The translations under genes and the position numbers were made by a program. A DNA stretch of 62,258 bases from positions 1,020,903-1,083,160 of the forward strand of contig BFEA01000159.1 in assembly GCA_003427395.1 (NCBI GenBank), given 5' to 3'. This DNA comes from Chara braunii (taxonomy: Eukaryota > Streptophyta > Charophyceae > Charales > Characeae). The notes under the pieces are model-generated. The model was given only the letters and a program-made list of their open reading frames with translations, was not told where the DNA came from and ran no database searches. This document shows positions 1 to 8,972 of this stretch, piece after piece; within the stretch, counting starts at the first letter, position 1; every line of letters starts with the position of its first letter.

Positions 1-59
1 TCAAGGGGTCTCAGTCATTATTGTCGCCTTATAAGTTGAATGATTTTTTACATTGTAAC

Positions 60-240
60 TTAGGCTACCACATGGGCCGCTTGGGTCACCCAATTTTTCC
101 GAATGGTTCGGCCGTGCAAGCATCAGGGAAGGTCCTATCAAAAATATATATATATATAGGCAACTAGTCGGGCCGCCCCGATCACCCTATTTTCTCGGGC
201 GGCCAGACCGTCCAAAGACCAGGGAAGGTCCCAGCCAAAA
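60..240. repeat. Degenerate tandem repeat, about 107-bp unit, two copies
   Basis: Two units share a GGGCCGC-like start, a TCACCC box, a C/GGGCCG block and the phrase CAGGGAAGGTCC before an A-rich end. The first runs from about 70 and the second from about 172. The copies are clearly related but diverged. Confidence 0.6.
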
Positions 241-257
241 AAAAAAAAAAAAAAAAA

Positions 258-632
258 ACTCCGAAAAAATATTATGTTATGCGAAAAAATAAATTAAACA
301 ACTTTTCTTTCATGGTCATATTGAAACCCTTTACCCAATTTAAAATAAAATTTTAAATAAAAAAATACTTCATATTTTTTTGTTTTTTAATTTCTTTTTG
401 GCTCGGTCGGACAAGTGGACCCGGACAACTCTAGAAACCTAGAAACAAATCCAAAAAAAAACTATGTTATGCAGAAAAATAAACCGAATAACTTTTGTCC
501 CAGAGTCACATCGACATTCTTTACTAAATTTACAATAAAAATTTTAAGTTAGAAAAAAAAATATATATATATATATTTTTCTTTTTTGCCCAACTGGGCA
601 AGTGGCCCCGAGCCTCTTTGGTGGCCTAGATT
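258..632. repeat. Degenerate tandem repeat, about 190-bp unit, two copies
   Basis: Both units contain TATGTTATGC close to an A run, then AACTTTT, a CA(C/T)AT box, a TTTAC...AATTTA block, AT-rich sequence, and end in GG(A/C)CAAGTGG-like and CCTAG phrases. Unit 1 starts near 258 and unit 2 near 446. Confidence 0.6.
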
Positions 633-2295
633 TTAACTTAATTTTGAAGAAGTTTTTGAGTACAAGTTGCAATATATGCCGAAAAAAATCAAAGTTTGGC
701 AGTATGAAAACTTGAGAAAATAAAATTTATAATAGTTTATATCTGCGTAGCACCGTGTTCTCGTTCGCCAACAAGCGTCCAAAACCCTCCGAACGCGAAC
801 ATAAAAATATATATATATATATATATAATCGAAAAAAACTATATTTTACATAAACTATTAACATAAGGAGCGTTTGCTTTGGAGACATGTTCAAATTCTT
901 AGCCAGTCATGAGTTAAAAATAAAAAACCCAAACAAAATAATTTTTAATTATTTTTTACGAAAAAAAAAATTATGTTCGCCAAACATGTTCGCGAGTTGT
1001 TCGCGAGAACGCGCGAATGTGAAGGGGCACGAACACTTTCACCGTGCTACAAAGGTTTATACCACTTTTTTTTATTTGTTTCTTGTTCGAAGTCTGATCG
1101 TATCAGTGACCATAATTAAAGTTATAATGCATACGACTACTCAAGTAAAAAAATAATACATTTTCAACAAAATATGGTAGATATTTAAAAGAATTAAAAA
1201 AAAATTGATGATAAAAAATTTTGTAGTAGCTTAGTGGTTAGAGTGAATGGTTGTTAAGTGCGTCGATTTTGATGTCTTCGTGGAGGATGTAGTTTTCACT
1301 ATTATATTGTTTAGAACATGGATTTCTCGAATGCCTCATTCCTTATTTGACGGTAACAATTTTAAATATGTTTTTATTTCTTTTGTCGAACAAGATTGTA
1401 GTTTTGACTTATAACGTCCTCAACTTACCTAAAATTATCGGCCATAATTATTTTATTTTAAAAATAACCACCATGTACAAACTCTCGTATTGTAATGTGG
1501 TATTGAGGGGGAAGATTGATCGCCTCAAACATTGTTGCAAGCAGCACAATATTTATACATCAGAGTCTTTCTCATGCATAGATCATGAAGAAAAATAAAT
1601 AAATATTCAAAGGTACATAACTGACCGATATTTTTTGCCTTTTTATCACAGGGAGGACTACTTCCTAGATAGGCGGTTGGTAAGGGTTGTAGGCTTTAGA
1701 GTTTCTCCCTCAAGGAATTGGTATGTGATCGACGGAAATATAAAAAAACGAGTTATGTTATACTTCGGAGAATAATCTAATCAAACAATGAACGAAACGC
1801 ATACATAGAGCAGTTAAGAGGTATGGATTGAAAATTACATCTTGTCACAGGCGTGAATGCATAAGAATAGGTTGGGGAGTGACTCTGGTAAAAACACGTA
1901 CTCAGATGAGTCGTTGACCACAATTGTCACGGTCATCATTAGCTGGTTGTAGCATATTCATCTCAACGATGCTAACTTTTATTGTTACTCATAGTTCTAC
2001 CCCTAAACAGGTTGGAGATTTCATAAATCATCAGGGATGCAATTCAGATGTATCTCATTTCTACAAGTGAAGGATGTCAACAACTCGTCGTAAAACAAAA
2101 AAGTTAATATGCCTTAGTCCCTCACTAAAGCAGGCGGAATATAACTAAACTACCAACAGTGGATAATGTTCTCATGTTGCCACCTGGTTAGTTTTGTCAG
2201 GTGAACTTTGGACTTCTTTTACAGACTTTAGGTTCTTATTCAGATATGCTTATGATGGTTTGATACATCATCTGATGGTTCGGACTCCAATAGGG

Positions 2296-2616
2296 TAGTG
2301 AGATGCACGAACACAATTGCATCGAAGGATGATACATGTAATAGATGGTTGAAAGGCTATAGCATTCAAACCACATATGATTTGTTAATGAGTGTTGTTG
2401 ATGTATACGGTCATTCAGACCTTCGGGTTTATGTTGTGTGCTTTTGAACCTTTATGGTTTTATGCAGTTTTGCATTTCACTCTCCCACTAACACTGGATG
2501 AGTATGGACGAATGTAAATGATTTCGACCTATAATTGTGTTCGTGCATCTCACTAAGTGAAGTCCGCCATACATCAACAACACTCATTAACAAATCATAT
2601 GTGGTCTGAATGCTAT
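2296..2616. repeat. Two inverted segment pairs in the same order
   Basis: Segment A (2296-2318) recurs in reverse complement at 2533-2555 (23 bp). Segment B (2359-2406) recurs in reverse complement at 2569-2616 with one mismatch in 48. The order is A-B then A'-B', so this is not a simple palindrome: each segment was flipped in place. The second B is itself bounded by GTCCGCCAT (2562-2570) and its complement ATGGCGGAC (2613-2621). Confidence 0.85.
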
Positions 2617-2621
2617 GGCGG

Positions 2622-3726
2622 ACGACTAGTGGCCTTGTCCCAATGTTTAAATAACAACGTAAAAACAGTTATGTCCTCTACACCTTTGGTCGTCATGCCT
2701 GATTGTACCCGTAAGCCTTCTTGATGTAGCACAACCCCTTATGGGGCCTTCCAGATACAGTGCCTATCAAAAAAATGAAGATGGCGCCCACCATAGCCAG
2801 GTAAGTATCTCACACCGCCCTCCTTCCCAGTCCCCTTCTTCCTCCTCCTACCAGTTATGATTCATAACCAAGGTGGAAGCCCTAACTTTGCTCTCCCTAA
2901 CGCTGTATGCCAGCACTCTCTACCACCAGGGGCTCCAACAATGTGATACCCAAGCCTGCACATCGCAAATGAGGAGGAACTGCTTGCTCATTCAGGAGAT
3001 ATAATGGTAAACCAGCCTCATGGTCAGTGACATCGAGGCCGCGCAACCTCCAAGCAACCGGTGCCTCCTCCCTTTTGGAAGAAAACAACATTGCAAGTCC
3101 AATATCGTCTGCTACAGACTTTAAACTCATACTTCATGACTGGTACCGCGACCTAATCCCAGTGGACTCTTTGAAATTCACACGGCCTCTAAAGGTACTA
3201 ACTTTCCATCTTCTTTTACTCAGCCTATCAGTACTCAAGTACTACAGGCCTAGCCTACAAGTACTTGAGTGTGCCTTTAATCTACCCCTTCGGCCACTTG
3301 AGAGTATTTTTTTATCTCCAACCCTCAGACTCATGGCTATAGGTAAGTATTGGTCATGTGGAACGTCCAAACAAATAAGTGTCTCGACGGACCACACACA
3401 TACTCATGCAGACAGACACTCAATCGGGCATACGAACCAGCAATCATGCACGTACAGACTTAAGCTGAAAAATTGAGCAACAAACGCGAATCTTAGCAAA
3501 ACATACATTTAAAAAAACCAAAAAATCACCAGTGATCTCAGTTTGCAGGTCCTTACATGTATGTATGTATGCATGTCTATTTGCATTTTAGTTTATCCAT
3601 TCATCCACTCATTCATCCGCCAGTTCTTATACACACCAAGGACTCCATATCCATCTATCCTTGTCGATTTGTCTATGCATTCATCTGTTTATCTCACCAT
3701 CAACTTGTCTATTTTGAACTTGAAAA
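2622..3726. other. Non-coding stretch, nothing recognised
   Basis: An ORF of 149 codons at 3027-3476 shows no recognisable domain and has the composition of random sequence. 3555-3620 contains degenerate ATGT and ATTCATCC short-unit repeats. I do not call a gene here. Confidence 0.5.
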
Positions 3727-4233
3727 CAACAGAAAAATTTCCAAGAATTAAATAATCATTCTATAGTAAAATTACATTATAAATTTTAAATTTTCATTCC
3801 ATCTTAAAAAATGTCATTTCAATTTTAAAACTTTTCATCTTACTTGAAAACTTTCCTTCCAAGAATGGGGTATCCCTTGTTATTTGAAATGCATTATAAA
3901 AATTAAATGAAAGTTTGGATAAGTTCATGAAATATTTTAATTAGACTCTCATTCTAAGTAAGGATTTTTAGTCATGAATAGGTTAATCCAATTTAAATTA
4001 CAAGATATTTGTTGTAATAAAATGAAAATTTAATTAAAATATTTCATAAATTCATTCATACTTTTATTCTATCTTGAACAAATAGATGTAATTCGAAGGA
4101 AAAATTTATATTTAGACGGAAATTTATCAAATAAAACTATAAATTTTAGAATTTGACGAACATTTGAATGATATTTTAATTTTTTTTTTGCTGTGGAATA
4201 TTTTTTCAACTTTCATTTATTGTGGAAATTGTT
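3727..4233 (+). mobile_element. MITE family copy C1
   Basis: This is a roughly 510-bp AT-rich element bounded by imperfect terminal inverted repeats of the form CAACAgAAAAATTtCC. It contains an internal palindrome around ATGAAATATTTTAATT (near 3925) and its complement (near 4035). Five more copies lie between 32.4 and 36.2 kb. No coding capacity is seen, so it would be non-autonomous. Confidence 0.8.
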
Positions 4234-4898
4234 CTATTTAGTTCTAATAAACTAACAAACTTCTTTGGGCTTTGAATCAAGACATTATTATTTGAACTTA
4301 ACAAGATAGACAGAACACAATCAGTTAACAAATTGGAGCTTAAGTTATTATCTACATGATATGTGAGTTGAATGTAGTTTTGTTAAACTCATGAGAAGAG
4401 AACTGCATTGAAGTTTCAAATATGTCTTTTCTCTTTTGATACACCATTAACGAAGTTATTGAATAGATTGTGGATTCTACTTACGGATAGCCTTCTTGTC
4501 TAATGAGTCTCATTTTCAATATATGTTGGAGGACTGGGAGGTACGGATATCGTCATTATATTGGTGAAAGAGGTGAACGATGTTGTAGTAAGAATGAATC
4601 GTATCGTCTGACAATATGAGCAATGAATGCATGAATGAGTCGAATTAACACCATAGATTCAAAATCATTCAAATTTTATTGTTTAAAAATAAAATAAACA
4701 TATGATATAAAAAAGTAAACTAGTTTAGAGTCTTAAACTTAATTAACAAACACTTCAGTGTTAATAAAGTAGTTGCTATTTCAACCCTTATTTATTTATT
4801 TAGGTACATCCTTATAGAAAAAAATGCGTTCTAGGGCAAATGTTACCTCATTTGCAAATGAACTGTCATTTCATTAAAATGAACAATTTTAAAACCGT
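4234..4898. other. AT-rich non-coding stretch
   Basis: I see no ORF of note and no named repeat between the MITE copy and the next inverted-repeat element. Confidence 0.6.
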
Positions 4899-5086
4899 GT
4901 TTTTTTTTTTGTTGAAAACAGGTTTAAATTTTTCGTTTTTAAGGGTCTACCATTATTAAAACGCTGGACCCCTTGGATTTGTGTGGACTTTGCTCCCGAC
5001 CAAAAACATCCAGACGGTCCGACATTTTAAGAACGTCGGACCCTAATGACCCAAAACCGTGGACATATTTTCAACCAAAAAAACTC
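4899..5086. repeat. Small element with terminal inverted repeats
   Basis: A left end of T-run plus GTTGAAAAC (near 4905-4920) is matched in reverse complement by TTTTCAACCAAAAAAAC near 5070-5085. Inside, ACGCTGGACCC (near 4960) and ACGTCGGACCC (near 5033) form a diverged direct repeat. It is probably a small MITE-like element. Confidence 0.5.
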
Positions 5087-5152
5087 GGTTTCAATTTCGT
5101 TCAAAAAATAAAAAAATATTTATTTTGACGAAATAACAGTAAAGGATAACCA

Positions 5153-5398
5153 ATGGTTGTCCTTAAAGATGAAAATTTGAATGTCACGGATGATGATTTA
5201 AGCTTGATGGGCCAAGGTCCAACGTACTCCAAATCAAGATCAAAATTTGTACACTTTGATTTTGATGTTAAAATAAAAAAGATTTTCAACACAAGTGCAC
5301 GAGATGAAGGTTCCAACATCATTGGAGTGGAAAACTACTCAGAGATGAAATATGCAGTTCGAGACAGTTTCAGGTTTACATTTGTGATTGATTCATAG
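5153..5398 (+). CDS. Unrecognised short ORF (possible exon remnant)
   Basis: An 81-codon ORF starts with ATG and has amino-acid composition more like a real protein than its surroundings (mixed charged and hydrophobic residues, SLMGQGPTYSK, RFTFVIDS). I do not recognise a domain. It ends 42 bases before the 36-bp coding-type repeat at 5440, which lies in a different frame. It could be a decayed gene fragment or a chance ORF. Confidence 0.25.
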   Translation: MVVLKDENLNVTDDDLSLMGQGPTYSKSRSKFVHFDFDVKIKKIFNTSARDEGSNIIGVENYSEMKYAVRDSFRFTFVIDS

Positions 5399-5439
5399 AG
5401 TAACATTGACTCTATATACTATTTCAACTGTTGACCGAC

Positions 5440-5619
5440 AATGATTCAAAACCCGATGACAGACAACAAAGAGCAATGATTCAGATCCTGATAAAAAAAC
5501 AAGTTGACAGCAGTGAATCAAACCTTGACGGCAGACAACTAAATAACAATGACTCGCACTGTGATGGAGAACAACAAAACAATAATGACGTAAACCATGA
5601 TGAAAGACAACTACCGATA
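5440..5619 (+). repeat. Five 36-bp repeats encoding a 12-residue motif
   Basis: Units are 5440-5474 (35 bp), 5475-5511 (37 bp), 5512-5547, 5548-5583 and 5584-5619 (36 bp each). Each encodes a variant of N-D-S-x-x-D-x-R-Q. The first is one base short and the second one base long, so the motif frame is lost only within the second unit. They lie in an 82-codon open frame (5431-5679) that starts with TTG rather than ATG. The protein is not recognised. Confidence 0.75.
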
Positions 5620-6728
5620 TGCCAACATAAAGAGCTTATTAAATCAGAGTTCATTCATGATGAGATTGTAGGGCAGTGACACAATGAGCATAATTCTTTC
5701 AGTGAAAATGCACATAGACGAATAGCAATGAATAAGATCATTTTTTGTTTCGTATTGTGAGGTCCTTGTAGCGCCCTGCCAGCCAGGCAGGGCGGATTCC
5801 AGGCGAGGCACCTAACTGCCTCACTTTTCAGTTTCAGACAAGTACTGCAGCATCCTGTATCGGACCGTAATCACAGCATAAGGGATGTTGTTTTCTTTTG
5901 TTTTTTTTATCTGCTTTTCGTGGATGGACGAGGGCCCTGACTGAACTGCTAGCTAAAGGCAGCCTGAGTTCGTAGAATCTAAACGTGTTCCAAATACAGA
6001 TTCAGAAAAAAAAGAAAAAAACGAAGAAAGTTTTTGATGCTCGCCCGTCGATCAATTTTCGAATTTTTTTGATGACCCCCCGCTCTCCATTTTGCACCCA
6101 ACCCAAGAAAGTCGTCACGACTTTCATGACCCCCCGCTGCCCATTTTCCACCCGTCCCCAAACCATTTCTCATCACCCAAAAATGAAACCGGGTCGCTGT
6201 CCACAACAAACCCGAACGACCGAATGAAACGACCACTAGACGTACAATACCCAAAGCCTACCACGACCACTCGCACTACCGGTCCGTCTCCTAGCTGCGA
6301 CCGCACCCTTTGCATTTTTCCCTAAGCCCCGAAAAGACCCCGACAAACCTCATTGAACATCCACAACATTTCCCAAAAAAGAACCCCCACAAAATGACAA
6401 AAGAACAATCGCGGTAAGCGCAGCCTCTGTCTGCGAATCTGGCAGACAGGAATCGGACGCTGAAAACCAAGGAAGATGTGAGCCTCAGATTCCCCTAAAC
6501 GGGATGCTTGGAACGCTGGCCCGCTTGACCAGAATAGCCTGGTCACATCGACCAGAAGGTACCGCTGCAAGGGATGCGTAAAACGACTGAATAGGTTTCG
6601 AGACTCCCCGGAGGCAAGGTCCCACCTACTGGGATTCTGTCTAGCTGTACTTTCCGGCCATCGATCGTTTCAATCCACGGTCAGGAACGAAAAATCCAAG
6701 CAGGCGGGACCTTACCCCGGTTGCAGTC
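5620..6728. other. Intergenic stretch with small palindromes
   Basis: No gene is supported. It contains a perfect 8-bp-stem hairpin (GCCCTGCC with GGCAGGGC, 5771-5791). A 19-bp palindrome GAAAGTCGTCACGACTTTC lies at 6107-6125. A degenerate direct repeat of about 55 bp centred on CATGACCCCCCGCT or GATGACCCCCCGCT lies near 6070 and 6125. Confidence 0.6.
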
Positions 6729-6873
6729 TTTTTGTGTCTGCCAAAGGCACCCCAGTTGCAGTCTCTTTGTGGTGCACTGACTCCGAACCTTTTTGTGTCT
6801 GCCAAAGGCACCCCGGTTGCAGTCTCTTTTTTTCCTTTTGTGTCTGCCAATGACACCCCATTTGCAGTCTCTA
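6729..6873. repeat. Three copies of a 38-bp repeat
   Basis: Units at about 6729-6767, 6790-6828 and 6837-6873 each read TTTTGTGTCTGCCAA, then GGCACCCC (GACACCCC in the third), then GTTGCAGTCTCT or a close variant. Confidence 0.8.
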
Positions 6874-7094
6874 ACGATCTGATAAGCGGTGCTCAGGGTG
6901 GGGGGTCCGTCCGGCAGGTGCGGAGTCGGGGGTGGGCGGCTAGAGTGTGAAAGGCGGAGGTCGTTGGTGCGGGACCGTTCTTAACAGCAAGATTCTCAAA
7001 CTGGAAACTTTTGAGTCCGTTTCGAGGCCACAAGGAGCACCAAGCCAAACCGATACACTATGGGCCTCGCACCACAACCCGTACTCTCAAAATG

Positions 7095-7560
7095 TCCAAT
7101 CTTCCGCGAGAACATGAAAAGGTACACCGCCGTGATTTTGTTTTTTGTTTTCTAAATTCATATTCCAAGACCGCCATGATTTTATTTTTTTTGTGCATGT
7201 CGAGAGTAGTGGAGCGACGCCCTATGCGCCTCGCCAGATGCACAAAAGACGAAAAAGATGGCAATGTATCTTTCCATGTTTAGAAATGGATTCATTCTCA
7301 TTTTGCACATTTGGAGAGTAGTGCAGCGAGGCGCTTTGGGCTGGGCTTAGAGAGTGAGGGCCTCGTCGCACTACTCGCCATCCGCCAACATTTTGATTGC
7401 ATCTGGACATCATTTTGTCCAGATGCATTCGAAATCTTGGCGGATGGCGAGTAGTGCAGCGAGCCCCTGAATCTTCCGCTAGAACATGGAAAGATATACC
7501 GCCACATTATAGTTGTCGTTTGTGCATGCGTGTCCAGAGCAGTGGAGCGAGGCCCATAGC
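7095..7560. repeat. Repeat module with a near-perfect 47-bp foldback
   Basis: Arms at 7362-7408 and 7417-7463 are complementary over 42 of 47 bases with an 8-base loop. On both sides are diverged direct repeats: CTTCCGC(G/T)AGAACATG near 7100 and 7468, and GTAGTG(G/C)AGCGA(G/C)GC-type boxes near 7207, 7318 and 7540. This looks like a MITE or foldback element rather than a gene. Confidence 0.7.
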
Positions 7561-7828
7561 CACGCGCACGATTCGCGGATCGTCCAGGCTTTATTATGCC
7601 AGAAGAAGCAAATGGCCAGGCGGGGAAGAGGGCGGTGGGGCGGGGTGGGGCGGGGGGGGGCCGGATGGGGTGGGGTTCCGCGGATTGATCGAACAAGCTT
7701 ATGCCAGAAGCAAATGGCAAGGTGGTGTGGGGCCGAAGGGGACGGGGTGGGGTCGGGCCAGGGGCCGCGTATGCGCGGTAATCGGGGTCCGACGGCGGGC
7801 CTCCGAAAAGACCCGCCATAAGAGAGAT

Positions 7829-7836
7829 CCGTTGGG
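7829..7836 (-). promoter_or_regulatory. MSA-like core upstream of cyclin B (weak)
   Basis: CCGTTGGG is the reverse of the AACGG core bound by MYB3R factors in plant G2/M genes. The flanking bases fit the MSA consensus poorly. It is part of a duplicated phrase (CCGTTGGGGGGC) that recurs at 7899. Confidence 0.25.
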
Positions 7837-7895
7837 GGGCCTTTTTCAATCACTTTCCGAACTACCGCCGGACTTCTAAACATCCATGAGCATTG

Positions 7896-7906
7896 TAGCC
7901 GTTGGG
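7896..7906 (-). promoter_or_regulatory. MSA-like element upstream of cyclin B
   Basis: TAGCCGTTGGG matches the reverse complement of the M-phase-specific activator consensus, YCYAACGGYYA, at every position. In plants this site binds three-repeat MYB (MYB3R) proteins and drives B-type cyclins at G2/M. It lies 1,046 bases upstream of the proposed cyclin ATG. The transcription start is not known. Confidence 0.45.
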
Positions 7907-8081
7907 GGGCTTTATTTCAATTGCGATTTGATCGGCCGAGGTCAGGCGTAGCGGGAATGGGACCAGAGCGGGACTATGGCTGGGTGGCGTGGAGGGCGGG
8001 GCGGGCTGAGTCTTTTTGGGACTGCTGCTGCTTCTGCCGCATGCCCCGCCCTGCTCTATCTCGCAGCCCGCCATAACGCTG

Positions 8082-8092
8082 TAGCCGTTGCA
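8082..8092 (-). promoter_or_regulatory. Second MSA-like element
   Basis: TAGCCGTTGCA keeps the CCGTT core and the TAG flank but departs from the consensus at one flanking base. It lies 860 bases upstream of the proposed cyclin start. Confidence 0.35.
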
Positions 8093-8403
8093 GCGGGGCA
8101 GGGACGGGCGTTCAATGACGATGGCCGGAATTTTGATCGCACGCACTCAGAACTCGCGTACGTCAGTAGCTCTCATCAAACACTTCAAAGGCAGCCACGC
8201 GCTCCTCTTCTTACGCACACACAGGTCCTGTTGTTTCGGTCGATGTGGTGTCTGTAGTAGTTGTGGTCGCGTCCCTGTAGCTCTCGATCAGAAAACCCGC
8301 CAGGGGTAAGAAGCTCGCGGTAGTACAGCCTAAGGGGGAGAAGGCCACGTTGTGGTGAAGTCGTTTCCAACCACCCCCTCCTGTCAGACGGCGCCCTCTC
8401 GTG

Positions 8404-8408
<5 letters not shown>

Positions 8409-8462
<54 letters not shown>
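8409..8462. repeat. (CT)n microsatellite
   Basis: About 27 CT units lie 490 bases upstream of the cyclin ATG. CT-rich tracts near plant transcription starts are common, but no role is shown here. It produces artefactual serine/leucine ORFs on both strands. Confidence 0.95.
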
Positions 8463-8467
<5 letters not shown>

Positions 8468-8951
8468 GCCGAAAGTTTTTATGTCGACATGTCTTGCTAT
8501 GCATATCGGCCTTAGATGATTTATCAGTGTGGCCGATGCGCTTAACGTTCCGTCCGATGTGCGTGGTTGAGATGGTATTCCTCCCCAGTGGATGTGTCTG
8601 GGAAGCCATCGTAGCTTTCCTGTAATCCTATGTACACTGGCGAAGGCGGAGAGAGAGCCGTCTCTCTGCACGGCGGAACATCGTTGTCCTTTGTAGTTGA
8701 AATCAGCTAACAGTCCCTACTCAGATCATACTTCAGGGAGAAAACAGTGGCTATCTCGTAGCACACTTCAGGGTGAAACTCCTTGTTGTACAGGAAGTTG
8801 TTTCTTTTGCAGTGGACTTCTTCCTGGCTGGAACATACGCATCAGTACAAGCCTGTCAGAAAGAATCTTCGGCGGCTTGTGAAGTATTTGCGTTGGTTAA
8901 TTCATCATCTAAGCTTTATCTTGGTTCTATCGAGTTCCTCCGTTCGTTGCA

Positions 8952-8972
8952 ATGGCGTTCGTCGGAACTAAG
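8952..8972 (+). CDS. Cyclin B exon 1 (7 codons)
   Basis: ATG GCG TTC GTC GGA ACT AAG is followed by the donor GTGAGA. Plant B cyclins often begin with a short MA- peptide. The next exon starts in phase 0 and continues openly. The start is inferred, since no transcript can be checked, but phase agreement over exons 1-2-3 supports it. Confidence 0.6.

Larger units (their letters stand above)
1..2295. other. AT-rich non-coding DNA
   Basis: No convincing gene is seen. The short ORFs are low-complexity and AT-driven. The stretch holds poly-A runs, several (AT)n tracts (near 145, 560 and 810) and two degenerate tandem duplications that are listed separately. From about 1,200 to 2,290 I see no repeat or coding signal that I can name. 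Confidence 0.7.

Noticed and set aside
1227-1290. tRNA-like GTAGCTTAGTGGTTAGAG sequence
   Set aside because: The A-box is good but acceptor, T-arm and B-box do not form; kept only as a note.
3027-3476. 149-codon + strand ORF
   Set aside because: Composition like random sequence, no domain, and a competing minus-strand ORF.
8401-8625. Serine/leucine and arginine/glutamate ORFs over CT and GA tracts (also at 12279, 16564, 20899 and 27673)
   Set aside because: Dinucleotide repeats give open frames in all phases; no domain and no splice support.
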